Source: Bilabrum cf. latius (taxonomy: Eukaryota; Bigyra: Bicosoecida; Bigyra; Bicosoecida). Taken from it: 64,000 bases of DNA. The first letter of the stretch is position 1, and every line of letters begins with the position of its first letter. Shown one piece after another: positions 11,652 through 23,247 of this stretch. The stretch spans positions 1-64,000 of the forward strand of contig OZ237739.1 in the NCBI GenBank assembly GCA_965178125.1. The letters are read 5' to 3'. Both the position numbers and the translations under genes were made by a program. Below the pieces are notes generated by a model. That model was not told where the DNA came from, did not search any database, and saw nothing but the letters and a program-made list of their open reading frames with translations.

Positions 11652-12155
11652 GCAGCAGGTGCCTCAATGCAAGCTTCATATTCTGTGCTGGCGAGCCTTT
11701 GGGCACACACACCACTGCGGCAGGTGTGACAACGCCCCCTAACTGGACGGGACGAGGCGACGCCCCCTAACTGGACGGGACGAGGCGACGCCCCCGGCAG
11801 AGCCACCACGGGGACGGGGCTAACGGGCACCTGGCCCGGGTCGAGCCGAAAAAAAGAAAACCCTAGGCTCGGGCGAACAGCGCCCCTGCCCGAGCCAAAC
11901 ATTCCGCTCAGGCGCGATCTCTGAAATCGAGACAAACCTAGTTTAAATAATTCCGCTTGGCAAAGTTGTCCCGTGCCCGAGCCGAACTTTCGGCTCGGGC
12001 ACGGCCGCCGTCTGCCACAGCCCAAGGTTCCGCTACGCCGGCGGCGCCAGCGGGACGTGCTGCACTGCATGGTGTGTCGGTTTCGTGAAGTTGCCACTGG
12101 TTGGTCGGCATCACCAGGGCACATTGCTCCTTCGCATAAATAGAGGGGGGTAAGG
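11652..12155. other. Intergenic region with a perfect palindrome
   Basis: No gene seen. It contains two adjacent copies of a 28-bp unit (cgccccctaactggacggga...) near 11730-11787. At 11971-12004 lies a perfect inverted repeat with 16-bp arms (ccgtgcccgagccgaa) and a 2-nt loop. An ATAAATA stretch at 12136-12142 is only about 14 nt from the next start codon, so I do not call it a TATA box. Confidence 0.6.
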
Positions 12156-13115
12156 ATGCCCAAGGAAGTATCGGATGCCAAAACTATGAAAGGGGCCGAA
12201 ATCGCCAAGTCAAAGCCAAAGGATGAGCTGAAGGTCCCAGACCCGGCGTTTTCGTACCCCATGCTTCTTTTGGGATTCATGTGCTTCGTTCCCCACGCCC
12301 TGTTTCTGTGGCACAAGTACGAAACTACTAAGGACAAGGAAAACCCGTTTGGGGAGACACCGTGGTATGAGCCTGTGTCGTTGGCCGTGGGCTACCTCAC
12401 AATGCTATACCTCGGCCCTCTGGCGATGGCCGGCCGCAACTCGTTCCAGATCAAGGAAATTATGGTTGCCTACAACGTTTACCAAGTTATTCTCAATGCT
12501 GTTATGGTAGCTGGACTGTGGCATGGGGCATTGAATGATGGGCAGCCGCTGTGGGGCAAGGTGCTGGACTTTGGCCCGAAGGGACACCCGATCGCATTTT
12601 TCGTCTGGATGCACTACAACGACAAGTTTGTAGAATACCTAGACTCGTTGTTCTTTATCATGCGGCGCAACTTCTTCCTGCTGACTGGCCTGCACTGCTG
12701 GCATCACCTCATTATGGGTCCGGTGTGGTGGTGTGTGATCGCTTATGCTGCTGGAGGTGATGCATGGTACGGAAGCATGTGGAACTCGTTCATCCATGTC
12801 GTTATGTATGGATACTACGCCCTCAAGATCGTAAAGAGTCCCATCGCGAGCTCTATGCAGATGTGGGTGACTGTCCTATAGCTGGTGCAGTTCTGCGCCG
12901 TGGCCGCCCAGAGTGCCTACTTGCTGTATCGCGAGCATGCGCTGGGCATCCCCTCGTACCCGACTTGGCTGACCATCTTGCAGCTGCTTGTGATGATGAA
13001 CATGTTCGTGATGTTCATGCAGTACTTCGCCGGCAGGTACTGCGGGGGCAAGAAGAAGAGCAAGGGCAAGGACAAGGAGACGGCCGCCATCCAGGGCGGC
13101 AAGAAGACCGAGTGA
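12156..13115 (+). CDS. ELO-family very-long-chain fatty acid elongase
   Basis: 3-ketoacyl-CoA synthase of the ER membrane that condenses malonyl-CoA with acyl-CoA. The protein is 319 aa, single exon, with several hydrophobic helices, the histidine box HCWHH (His180, His183, His184), E-Y-L-D-S-L-F-F before it, NSFIHVVMYGYY after it, and a Lys-rich C-terminus suited to ER retention. One in-frame TAG (12879-12881, codon 242) lies in T-V-L-TAG-L-V-Q-F. In the ELO family this motif is T-x-L-Q-x-x-Q-F, so TAG occupies a conserved Gln and family similarity continues beyond it. The stop is TGA. Chain-length specificity cannot be read from the sequence. Confidence 0.92.
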
Positions 13116-13304
13116 GGGATCAAGGACGGGAAGGGAGAGGTGAAACATGCCAATCGAGGCCTGTTCGTGGACTGGGACCCGTGGTTTGCAATCAAACGTA
13201 TTTCATTGACAGTGGCTTGTATGATTTTCTGCTCGTGACGCCATAAGGCAACCATCAAACACGCGCCAAGCCTACACCTCAACATTCATGTCGACTGTTG
13301 GCCC

Positions 13305-13430
13305 TCACCCAGGCCCTTGCCGCCTCGACCTAGACTGCAGCGCAGCCCACTGCTGCTGGTACAAAGAGCCCCCCCTTGGCACCCCCTGGGGCACCCCTTG
13401 CTGCATGGGCATGCTCGGTGCGACTCCGGA

Positions 13431-13464
<34 letters not shown>

Positions 13465-15461
13465 GCTTCGACTGACGGGACGGTTCGCTACATATGCACC
13501 TGGCCTGCCGCCGGCGCTGACCCCGCCGTGCCAGCCGCACTTGGGTTGATGCGGACCCCTTGTGCCATGGCTTGCTGCTGCATAGCCATCATCTGCTGCC
13601 TCATTGCCATCATCTGCTGCTGCATAGCCTGCATTGCCTGCATCTACTGCCAGGCAGCGGTGCCAGGTATCCCCATCCCAGTACTCATGCCAGCGGCACC
13701 CGGCCCCCTGCGCCCACCGACAGGGGGCAATACCCCCGGAGGCAGACCCAGTGCCGCAGGGGTGCCCTGTGCAGCTGGCCCTGTGCCTGGCGCGTAGAAA
13801 GCAGGCCCATAGTCGAGCGGTCGCGCCTTGTCCTGCTCCTTGCGCTGTCTCCTCCGACTCACTCGAGCGCGAGGCTTACCATCCCCTGCTCCAACACCAC
13901 CATCTGTCCCTGCACCCGACTGCTCCCCCGCCCCAGCCCCCGGCCGCACCCTCCGCTTCGCCGCCTTGCGCGCCTTCTTCGCCCTGGCCTCCTCCTCATC
14001 GTCACTGTACTCCATCTCCCAGGCGTTAGGCTCCTCGTCGTGCCACGTGGACGCATCGCTGCCTTTGACCCTGCAGGCGTGCAGCTTCACCGCCCTGGCT
14101 GCAGTGGGCAGGAAGCACAGCGGAGTGCCAGCCTCCAGCTGCGACACATCGCACACAGGCAGGCGGGAGGCACGGCCAACACGAGGAGCCGCAGCTGCTG
14201 GAGTAGTCTCTACCTCCCCTGCTCCATCTCCTGCCCCGTCCCTAGCATTGTCCCCGTCCTCCATTCCCACCTGTTCTCCGCTCCCAGCGCCACTCTCATC
14301 CGCGCCTGACGGCTGGCTCACTCGTTTGGGCAGCTTGACCGTGTACATGGGCGCGTGCACAGGGCCCCACACCTCCACGATCCGGCCCACGACGCTGACA
14401 GGGACATATCGGGCGACCTCGGCATCGCGCGAGGCAGCCTGCGCCTCGATGGCACCTGCCCCAGCCCCAGCTCCAGCCCCCGCACCGGCTGGAGTCGAGC
14501 CGCTGGCCACGCCCTCCTGACCGGCTGCCTGCGCGGAGACAGCCAGATCGGGGGCAGCATGGATGGATGGAACCAGAGCTCCGACGGCCCTTGTAGCCGC
14601 TTCAGAAGCAGGCAGCCCGGCCAGAGCAGCCCGCTGTGCGGCCAGCTGCGCCTCGAACACCGCTTCCTACGAGCCTGCCCCCATGCCTTGCTGCTGCCGC
14701 TCGTCCCATGTCCGGGGAACCTCGGGTGCATCCTAAGTGCGCCGGCCATGAAGAAGAACCGTTCCTTCATCAAGTGTGACGACTCCAGCAGCTGCTCTAG
14801 CCACCACTACCCTATCATGCGGGGAGTAGTGTAGCAAGCTGGCCGCAGCTCGAGCCGGGCCAGGCTTGTCGACTTCAGCCGTCGTATCAGCAAGAATAAC
14901 TGGAGCATCATCAGCCTCTGCTGTTGCAGAGTCAAAATCTCGTTCATGCTCCGATTTGGGGCCACCAGCGAGCAGTGACGTTCCACCCGCCGGTGCTGTC
15001 CCAGTCACGCTGTCAGCGACTGAACCTTCATCGCTGTCCTCGTCGCTGCCATCAGAATCATCGGAACCATCGCTTTGGCTTGACTCATCTTCAGGTGAAA
15101 CGTCTTGCCTGGTGGGTCCGCCTGATTGGACGTCATCGTATCCCTCCTCGCTGCGATCTGCGCGGGCTTCTGGAGGGCCAATCTCCAGGGCGATTTGGGC
15201 TAGGTCAGCAGAATGGCCAGTCAACGCTGAAGCAGATTTCCCTTCATTTTCAACAGCTGCTGCATACACGACGCCGGGCGAGGCTTCTGGTTCTCCTTTT
15301 GGCCCAGAAGGAATCGCTGCATGAACAGCAACAGCTTCAAGCGACTCAGCGGGAACCATTGGAAGCCCATTCGTCGAAGTGGTAGGAGCTTGCGCAAGCG
15401 GATCAAATTCATCATCAGATTCAAGGGCTGGGTCATGAATAGCTTCTTTTGAAGACGACAT
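13305..15461 (-). CDS. NAF1: H/ACA snoRNP assembly factor NAF1
   Basis: NAF1 is a nuclear shuttling factor that holds the GAR1 site during H/ACA RNP (and telomerase RNP) assembly. The 718-aa frame has an acidic Ser-rich N-terminus, the first part of the GAR1-like core (RVVVARAAAGVVTLDEGT, about residues 215-240), an insertion of roughly 110 Ala/Gly-rich residues, then VGRIVEVWGPVHAPMYTV. A further acidic insertion precedes GSDASTWHDEE, SDDEEEARAKK and a Met/Gln-rich tail. Four in-frame TAG codons occur; one lies in the Gln-rich tail (Trp-Gln-TAG-Met-Gln). The stop is TGA at 13305-13307. A split core of this length is unusual. Confidence rests on the G-R-I-x-E-x-x-G-P-V motif and overall architecture. 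Confidence 0.8.
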
Positions 15462-15528
15462 AATCTTGCAATACCTTCAGTTGACGTTGTGGTGTTCTTT
15501 GTTTGCATGTTCCGGTTTCGGAACTCGA

Positions 15529-17313
15529 TCATCGAGGTCCACTGCTCTCGACCCGGCGCTTCTTCTTTGCGCCAACCCCAGAAGTGAGCAATCTACCGCC
15601 GGCGCGAGCATCGGAGTCGCCAGTAGCACCAGCCGCCTCTGCCTCCCCAGCGTCTACAGCTGCCTCGGCCTCGCCGTCCTCCTCAGCTTGCCCAGCCCCA
15701 GCCCCAGCCTCGCCGTCCTCCTCAGCTTGCCCAGCCCCAGCCCCAGCCTCGCCGTCCTCCTCAGCTTGCCCAGCCCCAGCCCCAGCCTCGCCTTCCTCCT
15801 CAGCTTGCCCAGCCCCAGCCCCAGCCTCGCCGTCCTCCTCAGCTTGCCCAGCCCCAGCCCCAGCCTCGCCTTCCTCCTCAGCTTGCCCAGCCCCAGCCCC
15901 AGCCTCGCCTTCCTCCTCAGCTTGCCCAGCCCCAGCCCCAGCCTCGCCGTCCTCCTCAGCTTGCCCAGCCCCAGCCCCAGCCTCGCCGTCCTCCTCAGCT
16001 TGCCCAGCCCCAGCCCCAGCCTCGCCGTCCTCCTCAGCTTGCCCAGCCCCAGCCCCAGCCTCGCCGTCCTCCTCAGCTTGCCCAGCCCCAGCCCCAGCCT
16101 CGCCGTCCTCCTCAGCTTGCCCAGCCCCAGCCCCAGCCTCGCCGTCCTCCTCAGCTTGCCCAGCCCCAGCCCCAGCCTCGCCGTCCTCCTCAGCTTGCCC
16201 AGCCCCAGCCTCGCCGCCCTCCTCAATCACGTCGGGGATCTCACCATCAGCAGGGAAATAAGCGGGGATGGCACTCCTGTATGCGTCCGTGGCCGCATAA
16301 TCAAAGACACAGAAAATGACCCGCTCCAGACAGCTGCTTCCTGCCATAGGGTCCTCTGGTTTGGCTGCATCAGGGCTGCCACTGTCGCCGCCTGCACCAG
16401 TGCCTTCAGTATCCGTGGCTGCGCGCCCAGGCGGAGTTACACCAGCTACATTCGGTCCAGAGGAAACACTCTGTTCCTTGGCCTCGCTTCTTTCACCACC
16501 ATCCGATGCAACCGCGCCGACCGCTGCGTCCTCGCTGCGAGCATCGGATGTATTTGCATCCCCACCTGCAGCAGACTCGGACCCTTTTGGTACATCTAGA
16601 GGCAGGCTAGTGGCCTGACTGTCAGCACTTCCTCCTGCGCCCTGTTTGCCTGCGCTTGCCTCACGTTCCCGAGCACTGCGGGCCATGTGGGCGCGCACCT
16701 CCTCGAGCGCGATACAGCTGGCTTCTTCCACGGGGTATCCATACACACCCGTGGAAACGCTGCAGAATGCAATGCTCTTAAGTTGGCGATTATCAGCTTC
16801 TCGCAGCACCGACCTGTAACACTGTCGCAGTTGGTGTTCTGCCTCATCGGCTCGCCGGCGGTAGTAAATCGGGCCAACGGTGTGAATCACAAATTTTGCA
16901 GGTAGGTTGAACCCATGAGTTGTCTTGGCATCGCCAGTATCGCAGCCTCGGAGTCGCCTGCAAGCGTTTAGTAGGCGGGGTCCCGCTGCCCGGTGGATGG
17001 CTCCATCAACCCCACCTCCACCAAGCAAGCTGCGATTCGCTGCATTCACAATAGCATCAACTGGCAACCTTGTGATATCTCCTCGCCACAAGTAGATGCT
17101 TGCAGATAATCGTTTCAGGATGTCAGGATCCAATGCTATTCGCTTGGCTTGTCTAGCTGATGCTTGTTGCGCATGCTGGCCGCCGTTCGCAAATACAACG
17201 CCAAGCTCGCGAATGCTTTTTAGCCCTTTCATCGTCTGCCGATGTACGTGACAATGCTCTGGTCTTTCGTACAATTTCTGATTCGGCCAGGCCTTTCGTG
17301 GAATCGCACGCAA
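15529..17313 (-). CDS. Macrodomain (ADP-ribose-binding) protein with 13-residue tail repeats
   Basis: Likely ADP-ribosyl hydrolase or reader of the MACROD/GDAP2 type. The 594-aa frame has [20 protein letters not shown] (substrate-loop Asn in DAIVNAAN), [23 protein letters not shown] and [13 protein letters not shown], all hallmarks of the fold. The last strand and helix ([17 protein letters not shown]) come only after a Ser/Thr/Ala-rich insert of about 110 residues. The C-terminus is about 14 copies of a 13-residue Glu/Gly/Ala repeat (39-bp units, 15670-16215), then a basic tail. No TAG in frame; stop TGA. Met at 17313 or 17232 could be the start. It diverges from the next gene, with under 170 bp between starts. 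Confidence 0.85.
   Translation of the reverse strand: MRAIPRKAWPNQKLYERPEHCHVHRQTMKGLKSIRELGVVFANGGQHAQQASARQAKRIALDPDILKRLSASIYLWRGDITRLPVDAIVNAANRSLLGGGGVDGAIHRAAGPRLLNACRRLRGCDTGDAKTTHGFNLPAKFVIHTVGPIYYRRRADEAEHQLRQCYRSVLREADNRQLKSIAFCSVSTGVYGYPVEEASCIALEEVRAHMARSAREREASAGKQGAGGSADSQATSLPLDVPKGSESAAGGDANTSDARSEDAAVGAVASDGGERSEAKEQSVSSGPNVAGVTPPGRAATDTEGTGAGGDSGSPDAAKPEDPMAGSSCLERVIFCVFDYAATDAYRSAIPAYFPADGEIPDVIEEGGEAGAGQAEEDGEAGAGAGQAEEDGEAGAGAGQAEEDGEAGAGAGQAEEDGEAGAGAGQAEEDGEAGAGAGQAEEDGEAGAGAGQAEEDGEAGAGAGQAEEEGEAGAGAGQAEEEGEAGAGAGQAEEDGEAGAGAGQAEEEGEAGAGAGQAEEDGEAGAGAGQAEEDGEAGAGAGQAEEDGEAEAAVDAGEAEAAGATGDSDARAGGRLLTSGVGAKKKRRVESSGPR
15670..16215. repeat. 39-bp coding minisatellite
   Basis: About 14 nearly identical 39-bp units (cagccccagcctcgccgtcc...) inside the macrodomain gene. 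Units vary between GTCC and TTCC, giving Asp/Glu changes on the coding strand. All six frames are largely open through it. Confidence 0.9.
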
Positions 17314-17394
17314 CCGCGCCGGCAGAGAAAGCCCAGGCGGTCAGCACGTATTACAGCGGTTGCTATTGCCAAGACTCATTCTCCAGTTGATACA

Positions 17395-20300
17395 ATGTCT
17401 GGGTTTGGCGCGCTTGACGACATAACCGATGGAGACGACTACGAAGACGATTCCTTGTCATACGCAGCGCCGTCGAATCCTCTTGCAGTTTAGCGAGAGG
17501 AAGTTGCAGCATCCTTGCTGGGCTCTGATGAAGCCTCACTGCCGAAGAGTGCATCAGGAATCGAAGCACCGAGCCCCGGCTAGGGTCGCTCATCAGGTGT
17601 CTCAAGATCGCCTCCTACACATCGCGAAGCCACCGGGTCCAGTGCCGCTACCTCTGCAGCCAGCGCACGGTCAGGCACAGGATCCTCCGGAATAGGCGCA
17701 CCAGCGAACAATGGCCGGGTCTCTGATAGTCGGGGCTCTGGTGGAGATGATGCAGGCGATGCGGCATTAGGCACGATTCCCGCACTGTCGGGCGCCTTCG
17801 CGCTGACTGCTGCTTTCGATTGGAGAGATGGAAGGTACCAAGCACGACCTGACATCCAAGATCTCAAGGCCGTGCGAGGAAGCACGGTGTCTGGCTCAGA
17901 ATCGAGCGTTCTAGTGGCTTCACGACCAGGTGGTGCTCCTGCCGCGATTGCGGTGCTGTCCTTGGCTCCGGCAGGTGCTCAGCTGCCAGCCGCGCTCGCC
18001 CCGCAGGGCACTCCTCTGGACGGCTCTACTCCAGCCACGCGAAGGAAGCAACCTTGCTATGTATCGTTGCGCGCTACGCAGCCCGCCGGGCTGTCGCTGA
18101 GCCTGTGCATGCGGGACGCGGACGAGGCGGACCGGCTGCTCCGGCACTCGATCGGAGAGCTGCTCAGGGCCAGGCACGGGGCGGCGCCCTCCAGAGAGAA
18201 GGCCGCGGCTGCTCCTGCGCAGAGCGCGCCTCCTGCGTGGTGTGACCTGCCCCTGCCCAGCACCGCCGAGGATGCCCAGCCCGCTGTGCCCCCCCTCGGG
18301 TTCGGAGACAAGGCCCGCGTGGCTTGGAAGGTGTGGGCGGCCGCTGACTTGGACCGGGCGTTACGCAAGGCTGCACAGACCACCACGGGCCTACGCGTGC
18401 CTCCTGCTGCTCAGTCTCCCGCGGGCAGCCCCGCCAAGCTCAAGGTGAGGCCTCCCCCCGCCCTGGAGGGGGCTGGGCCCGAGGCGCTTGCCCGGGCTGC
18501 AGCAGCGCCTGGCCCCGAGGACGTGCGGGATGAAAGCACCGGCCCGGTGGGGCGGCTGCTGCTGGGCGCGAGGAAGGGACAGCCCCGGCTCGGGGTCGTA
18601 CGGGCTCAGGGGGCGCTGGCAGCGCTGGTCCCATCTGGAGAGGAGGAGGAGCAGAGCTGGGCGGGGTGCGGCTGGGTGCTGGTAGAGCTCGTGGTGGAGC
18701 AAGTGAAGCTGGCGAGTGATCGAGCGGCGCGCAAGCAGCGGTCTGGAGGCCCCACTCCTGGGTCCATGGTTGAGTACGAAGGGGAGGGGGACGAAGGGGG
18801 AGGGGCTGCAGGCATCGGGGAGGGCAAGGGCGAGGATGGAGAAGAAGAAGAAGAAGAGGAAGAAGAACACGAAGAGGAAGAAGAAGGGGGTGAGGATGAT
18901 GAGGGTGATGATGACGATGAGGATGATGAGGATGATGCAGCCGCTACTGATGACGAGGACAGTGGCACACGCGACCGCAGGACCAAGATGCTCGCGGCGA
19001 CATCGTCACCACAGGTGCGGGCGCTGGCAGCGGCCATGCATGCAGACCAGCGCAGGAGGTCCAGGACCTCATCGCAGGCATCTGTGAGCTCTATCCCGGC
19101 GAGCAAGGGTGCTGGAGAGCAAGGGCACCCGACTGCCAGCAGCCTGCAAGCTCAAACTGTGGCAGGGCCAGAGCCGGGCAGCGCGCCTGAGCCTGCAACT
19201 GCAGCGCCCGATTCCCGCGAGCAGGCCTAGATCTAGCGTCAGCCGGAACCGACACAGCAGCGACAAGGCAACGACCCGGTTGATAGGACTGGCGATGCTG
19301 CGGGGCTCCCCACGTCCGCCCCTGTTCCTGGTTCGGGTGCGCTCGGTGGACTGGGAGGGGTTGCGATTGGCTCTGGCATGCCCATGGAGCAGCTCATGGC
19401 TCTGGTCGCGACCGCTGCGTCTTCCGCTGCAGCGGTGGCAGTACAGGGAGCGCGGGCACCGGTAAATCCAGGGGCGGCTTCGGGTCGCGAGGGTGCATCA
19501 GCAAAGAGCCAGGAGGAGAGCCATGGCCACGGGCAGGTGCAGGCGCTGGAAGCAAGGCTCGCTAGCCTGGAAGCCCAGCTGGCCCAGAGTGCCGCTGGTA
19601 GCACAAGGACAGGTAGCATGGGCGCCAGCGCTGGGGCAACCAGCCGGGGCGGTGAAGCAGATGAAGTCTCCGCGCAGCAGGCAGCAGCAACCATCACTGA
19701 CAGCGTCGCAGTCATGGCGGAGCGGTGCAGTCGCGCGGAAGATCTGGTGGCTTCACTGCGGGCGGAGGTGCAGGCTAGTCGAGAGGAGGCCAGGGCGATG
19801 AGGGAGGCCCAGGAGCGGGCCGCGACGCAGGCAGAAGAGGCCACCCGTCGGGCAGCTGCCTCCCGGTTGGATCTATCCGAGGCCACGCGGAAGTGCTCAG
19901 AGCTGGAGGAGCGGCTGGCTGCGGGGGCAGGGGAAGGGGCACCAGCGGGGAGGACTTCAGCCAATGAGGAAGCGGTAAAGGAGCTGCAGCGGCAGGTTGA
20001 GGAGGAGAAGCAGAAGAGGGAGGCCGTGGAGCGTGCCCTGCAAGAGGCCCGCGCGGCTCTCGAAAAAGAGCAGCAGGAGAAGAAGAAGGCCGCGGCAGCG
20101 GTTGCAGAGGTGGGGAGGCGCGCCAAGCAGCGGGAGGAGCAGCTGGTGCAGCGCACGAAGGCGCACATCCAAGGACTCCGAGACCGCTTCAAGGAAGAAG
20201 CCGAGGCTCGAGTGCGGGCTGCGAGGGAGGAAGGCGTGCGGGAAGGGAGGCAGCTGGCAGAGGCAAAGGCAGAGGCAGAGGCAGAGGCAGAGGCAGAGGC

Positions 20301-20739
20301 AGAGGCAGAGGCAGAGGCAGAGGCAGAGGCAGAGGCAGAGGCAGAGTCTAGCAAGGCCGCCGAGGATATGGAGAAGGGTGAGGAAAAAGTTAAGGAGAAG
20401 GGGAAGAAGGGCGTCAGCGAGGAATCAGCGGGTGTGGATTCAGAGCTTGCTCCTGTTGCGAGTGCTGCGGTCACTGAGCCAGACGCAGCAGAGCCAGCGC
20501 GTGGGAACCTGGATGACGCTGCTGACAATGGGCCGGGCTCGGTTGGGGAGCCAGGGGTCGAATCCAGTGGGGACGTGTAGGCGTTAGCGAGTGGTGCAGA
20601 AGAGAGCAATGGTGATCCTGTAGGGGCAGGCTCTGATAATGCTGCTGGTTCTCATGACTTGGAAGGGAACCACGGTGAGGGCAGTTCAGTGGAATCGGGG
20701 GACTTCAGAGATGCGGAGGAGGATGAAGAGGATTGGTGA
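17395..20739 (+). CDS. Large acidic coiled-coil protein, possibly FKBP15-like
   Basis: Frame of 1114 aa containing four in-frame TAG (17491, 17581, 19228, 20578) and ending in TGA. In order: an acidic N-terminus; a beta-rich region about residues 130-280 (AFALTAAFDWRDGRY, CYVSLRATQPAGLSLSLCM); a stretch ending LLLGARKGQPRLGVV...WVLVELVVEQVK that resembles the end of an FKBP domain; a Glu/Asp-rich block; and a long coiled coil (about 700-960) closing with an alternating Glu-Ala tract encoded by (GCAGAG)n at about 20267-20345. This order recalls the endosomal/actin-linked FKBP15 family, but the match is weak. The identity is inference; the continuous frame is observed. Confidence 0.55.
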
Positions 20740-21305
20740 TGTTGCTCATGCACCAACCAATGGCTTTTGATTATTCGACTGCAGGCACCGCGCTGGCGAA
20801 TGCATCCGCAGAGGCTAGGGCCGTGCGATCGATTTAGTGCACGTTGGTCGCAAGCAATCGGTTTCACGCGCGATGGCCTCCAGATGTCGTTGGGCTGCAA
20901 TTCAGATCTTGCGCAAGAGGGAACCTACACGTAAGAGAGAAAGCCGTTTGGTTTTTATTATTTGACTGGAACTGTTGTTGTTAATTGGCAGTGGTACCGC
21001 TGCTGTCGGTGCATCGAGAGGTATTGATTGTTTTGCAGCGCTGGCTGGTCTGGCTCGCAGAGCTGTCTCTCGTGTGCAGCACATGCTTATTTTGAGATGA
21101 AGTACCGGCCCTAGCTATTTATTTACCTATTTAAACCACTTTGAACGTGCCGTGCTTCATTCGAGGCACCAATTATGCCAGCAAGCATTCTCAGTTGGTG
21201 CTGCTACCCAGGTCGATCGGTCTGTTTGCATGCTTACGAGCGAAGACGGAAGCCGCTCTATCATATCTACCCTCGAGACTTATCCGCCAATTATATTCGC
21301 AGATA
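20740..21305. other. Intergenic, no gene seen
   Basis: AT-richer sequence between the coiled-coil gene and the PLAC8 gene. No frame with a recognisable domain; presumed 3' and 5' flanks. Confidence 0.4.
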
Positions 21306-21967
21306 ATGGCTGCTAATCAAACAAGCGCAGCAGATTTCTCGCGAACGCGCCCACCGACCGTCTGGGAGTACCAGTGCCTGACCTCTGGATTCGCCGAGCC
21401 TGGCGGGCTCATGACTTGTTTGTACGTCATGTTTTGCCCCGTAAGAATCAATAAAGCCTTCTACAGTGCTAGCATGTCTGTAAACAACGCCATATTCTGA
21501 AACTCGCCCCATTCTCGCGCTGATCTCACGTTGCAGTGTTTGGCTGCCGGATGGGTGTGTGAGTCGAATACGATAGAACTAGGAATCGAATTGGTTTAAT
21601 TTAACTGCATGTCAGCTATCACCGGTGCTGTTCTGGAACGGTTCGTGATGCATTGTGAGCTAGCATGCGGATTAGATTGGATTCTCAGAAATTAGTTCCC
21701 ATTCTCTTCGCAGCCTCTGTGTCAGGGACAAACTACATCGGTTCAGTTCTATGCTACCTACCTTGCCCATGCGTTGTTGGCGGCTTGAACCGCGGTGCTC
21801 TCCGCGAGGTGATCGGAGTGGAGGGCAACATCGTGACGGATGTGCTGTGCCACCTGCCCGTGTGCACGTGCTGCGCTCTCTGCCAAGAGATCAACGAGAT
21901 GCAGTTCCGGGAAGGGTGCAACTACGGAATCAAGCGCGGGAAGCCCCTTCCCCCGGCCCAGGCGTGA
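21306..21967 (+). CDS. PLAC8-family cysteine-rich protein
   Basis: Small membrane-associated Cys-rich protein; relatives act in cell-size control or cation handling. Three exons fit: 21306-21440, 21537-21558 (22 nt) and 21714-21967, with introns gtaaga...ttgcag and gtgagt...ttcgcag. They give 136 aa with the PLAC8 order: a Trp-containing lead, C-L-Y-V-M-F-C-P-C, then C-Y-L-P-C-P-C, a basic R-x-x-L-R-like segment (NRGALREVIG), and the diagnostic C-x-C-C-A-L-C-Q-E. The stop is TGA. No TAG codon. The 22-nt exon is supported because it restores the first CPC motif in frame. Function in this organism is unknown. Confidence 0.78.
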
Positions 21968-22312
21968 GATGTCGTGAGGACCTCGCCTGCTGGTTAGCAT
22001 CACGTGATGGTCATGTCTCCTCGCGACCGAGCTCCGATGCCCTCAGGCGCTGCCCTTCTCTACTTTATTATCATGTTTGTACCGCAGCAGCGTCACCGTA
22101 AACCCAGGCCGCGTGGGCTGATCATCATGGGAGCCTTGTGCTCACAGGCGGTTGAGCAGACTGCCTTGCCAGTGGCTTGGCATGCCACGCGCGCGGTACC
22201 ACCCCTCGCGCACTAGTATGTGTCGATAGGAAGAGATCTTAAAGCTCACGAAGCGCTGCTCGCTGCTAGTCTCAGAGCGAGCCCGGTTGGCGATGACAAT
22301 GAGATTCAGTCT
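21968..22312. other. Convergent intergenic region, no gene seen
   Basis: Region between the tail ends of the PLAC8 gene and the small gene on the opposite strand. No recognisable signal. Confidence 0.35.
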
Positions 22313-22916
22313 TCATCCTTCTGTGTCCAGACTACCAGCCATGCACTTGTCGTACCAAGCAAGCAAATATCCATTTACGTACTCGTGGGGGGCTCAGTAG
22401 AAATCTCTGCGACGCCCTCTACGCTTTTGCCGACTGATACGCCGAGCATGCGTGCAGCAGCAACTACATCGGCTTCAGAGAGCGACGCGCGATCTTCCGG
22501 CCCGCTCGACGAGGCAGCCGAGCCGCTTGCGCGGGCCGGCTTCGAGGCACTACCAGCCTTGAAACTGGCCTCAGCAGCTTCTAACTTTTGTGCGCGTGCG
22601 ATACCCTGCCTAGCACGGAATGCTGCTCTTGGGGCTGCTTTTAACAAGTCGACTAGGGCCTAAGAGGCCGACGCAGCAATTAGAATTGAAGCTCTGTCAC
22701 CTTCTGGACCCTCCTCGAGAATTGCCCCCCCTGAGTTTGCAATTCGCTCGGCCAGTGATGGTGGAATCTGCGTTGTGGAAGGAATGCGAGCTTGCTGCGG
22801 CCAGGTTCGCACGGAAAAAAGGCTGGAAGGCATGCATACAAGACCAAAGCAGTGAAACTACTAACAGGAATAATATTTGTAGGCTCGCTTGTCCGCCTTT
22901 CTCCTTTTTCGGACAT
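22313..22916 (-). CDS. Small hypothetical protein, three-exon model
   Basis: I do not recognise this family. A consistent model joins 22866-22916 (starting MSEKGERRTSEP), 22383-22767 and 22313-22320, using gttagt...aacgcag and gtacgt...cacag splice sites, to give 147 aa ending in TGA. The middle exon holds one in-frame TAG (within A-S-A-S-TAG-A-L-V-D) and encodes two Ala-rich helical stretches separated by a Ser-rich linker (ASGSAASSSGPED). The first 5' splice site is weak. If the model fails at the last junction, the frame would meet TAA at about 22375. Confidence 0.4.
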
Positions 22917-23247
22917 TACTAGTGCTCTTTACGGAAAATTATGAATCACGTAACAGCACCCTACAAAATAAATCTGCTTTTATTCGCTCCACAGCTTTCA
23001 AGCAGCTTGTTCCAGACGTTCAAGCGTTTTTATTGGTGATTTTGTCTGCTTACAGCCTAATTTTGTATCAGACGCGTGCATTAAGGGGAGAATATCGCTG
23101 CGAAATCAGCGAGCATAGTGACAGGTCATGTCATCCGCTGCGCGAGCATCATCATTGTCTAGCTTGACTTCCCTTAGGGGGTTGACGTCTTCCATATGCC
23201 GGTCAAGTAGGTATTGGAGCTAGTTGTAGGTACTTGGTCGCCCTGCG
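22917..23247. other. Divergent intergenic region, no gene seen
   Basis: AT-rich promoter-type interval between the small minus-strand gene and the mS29 gene. No open frame of interest. Confidence 0.4.

Noticed and set aside
15466-16599. Plus-strand Ser/Pro/Ala repeat frames
   Set aside because: Antisense of the 39-bp repeat and insert in the macrodomain gene, which has clear homology on the minus strand.
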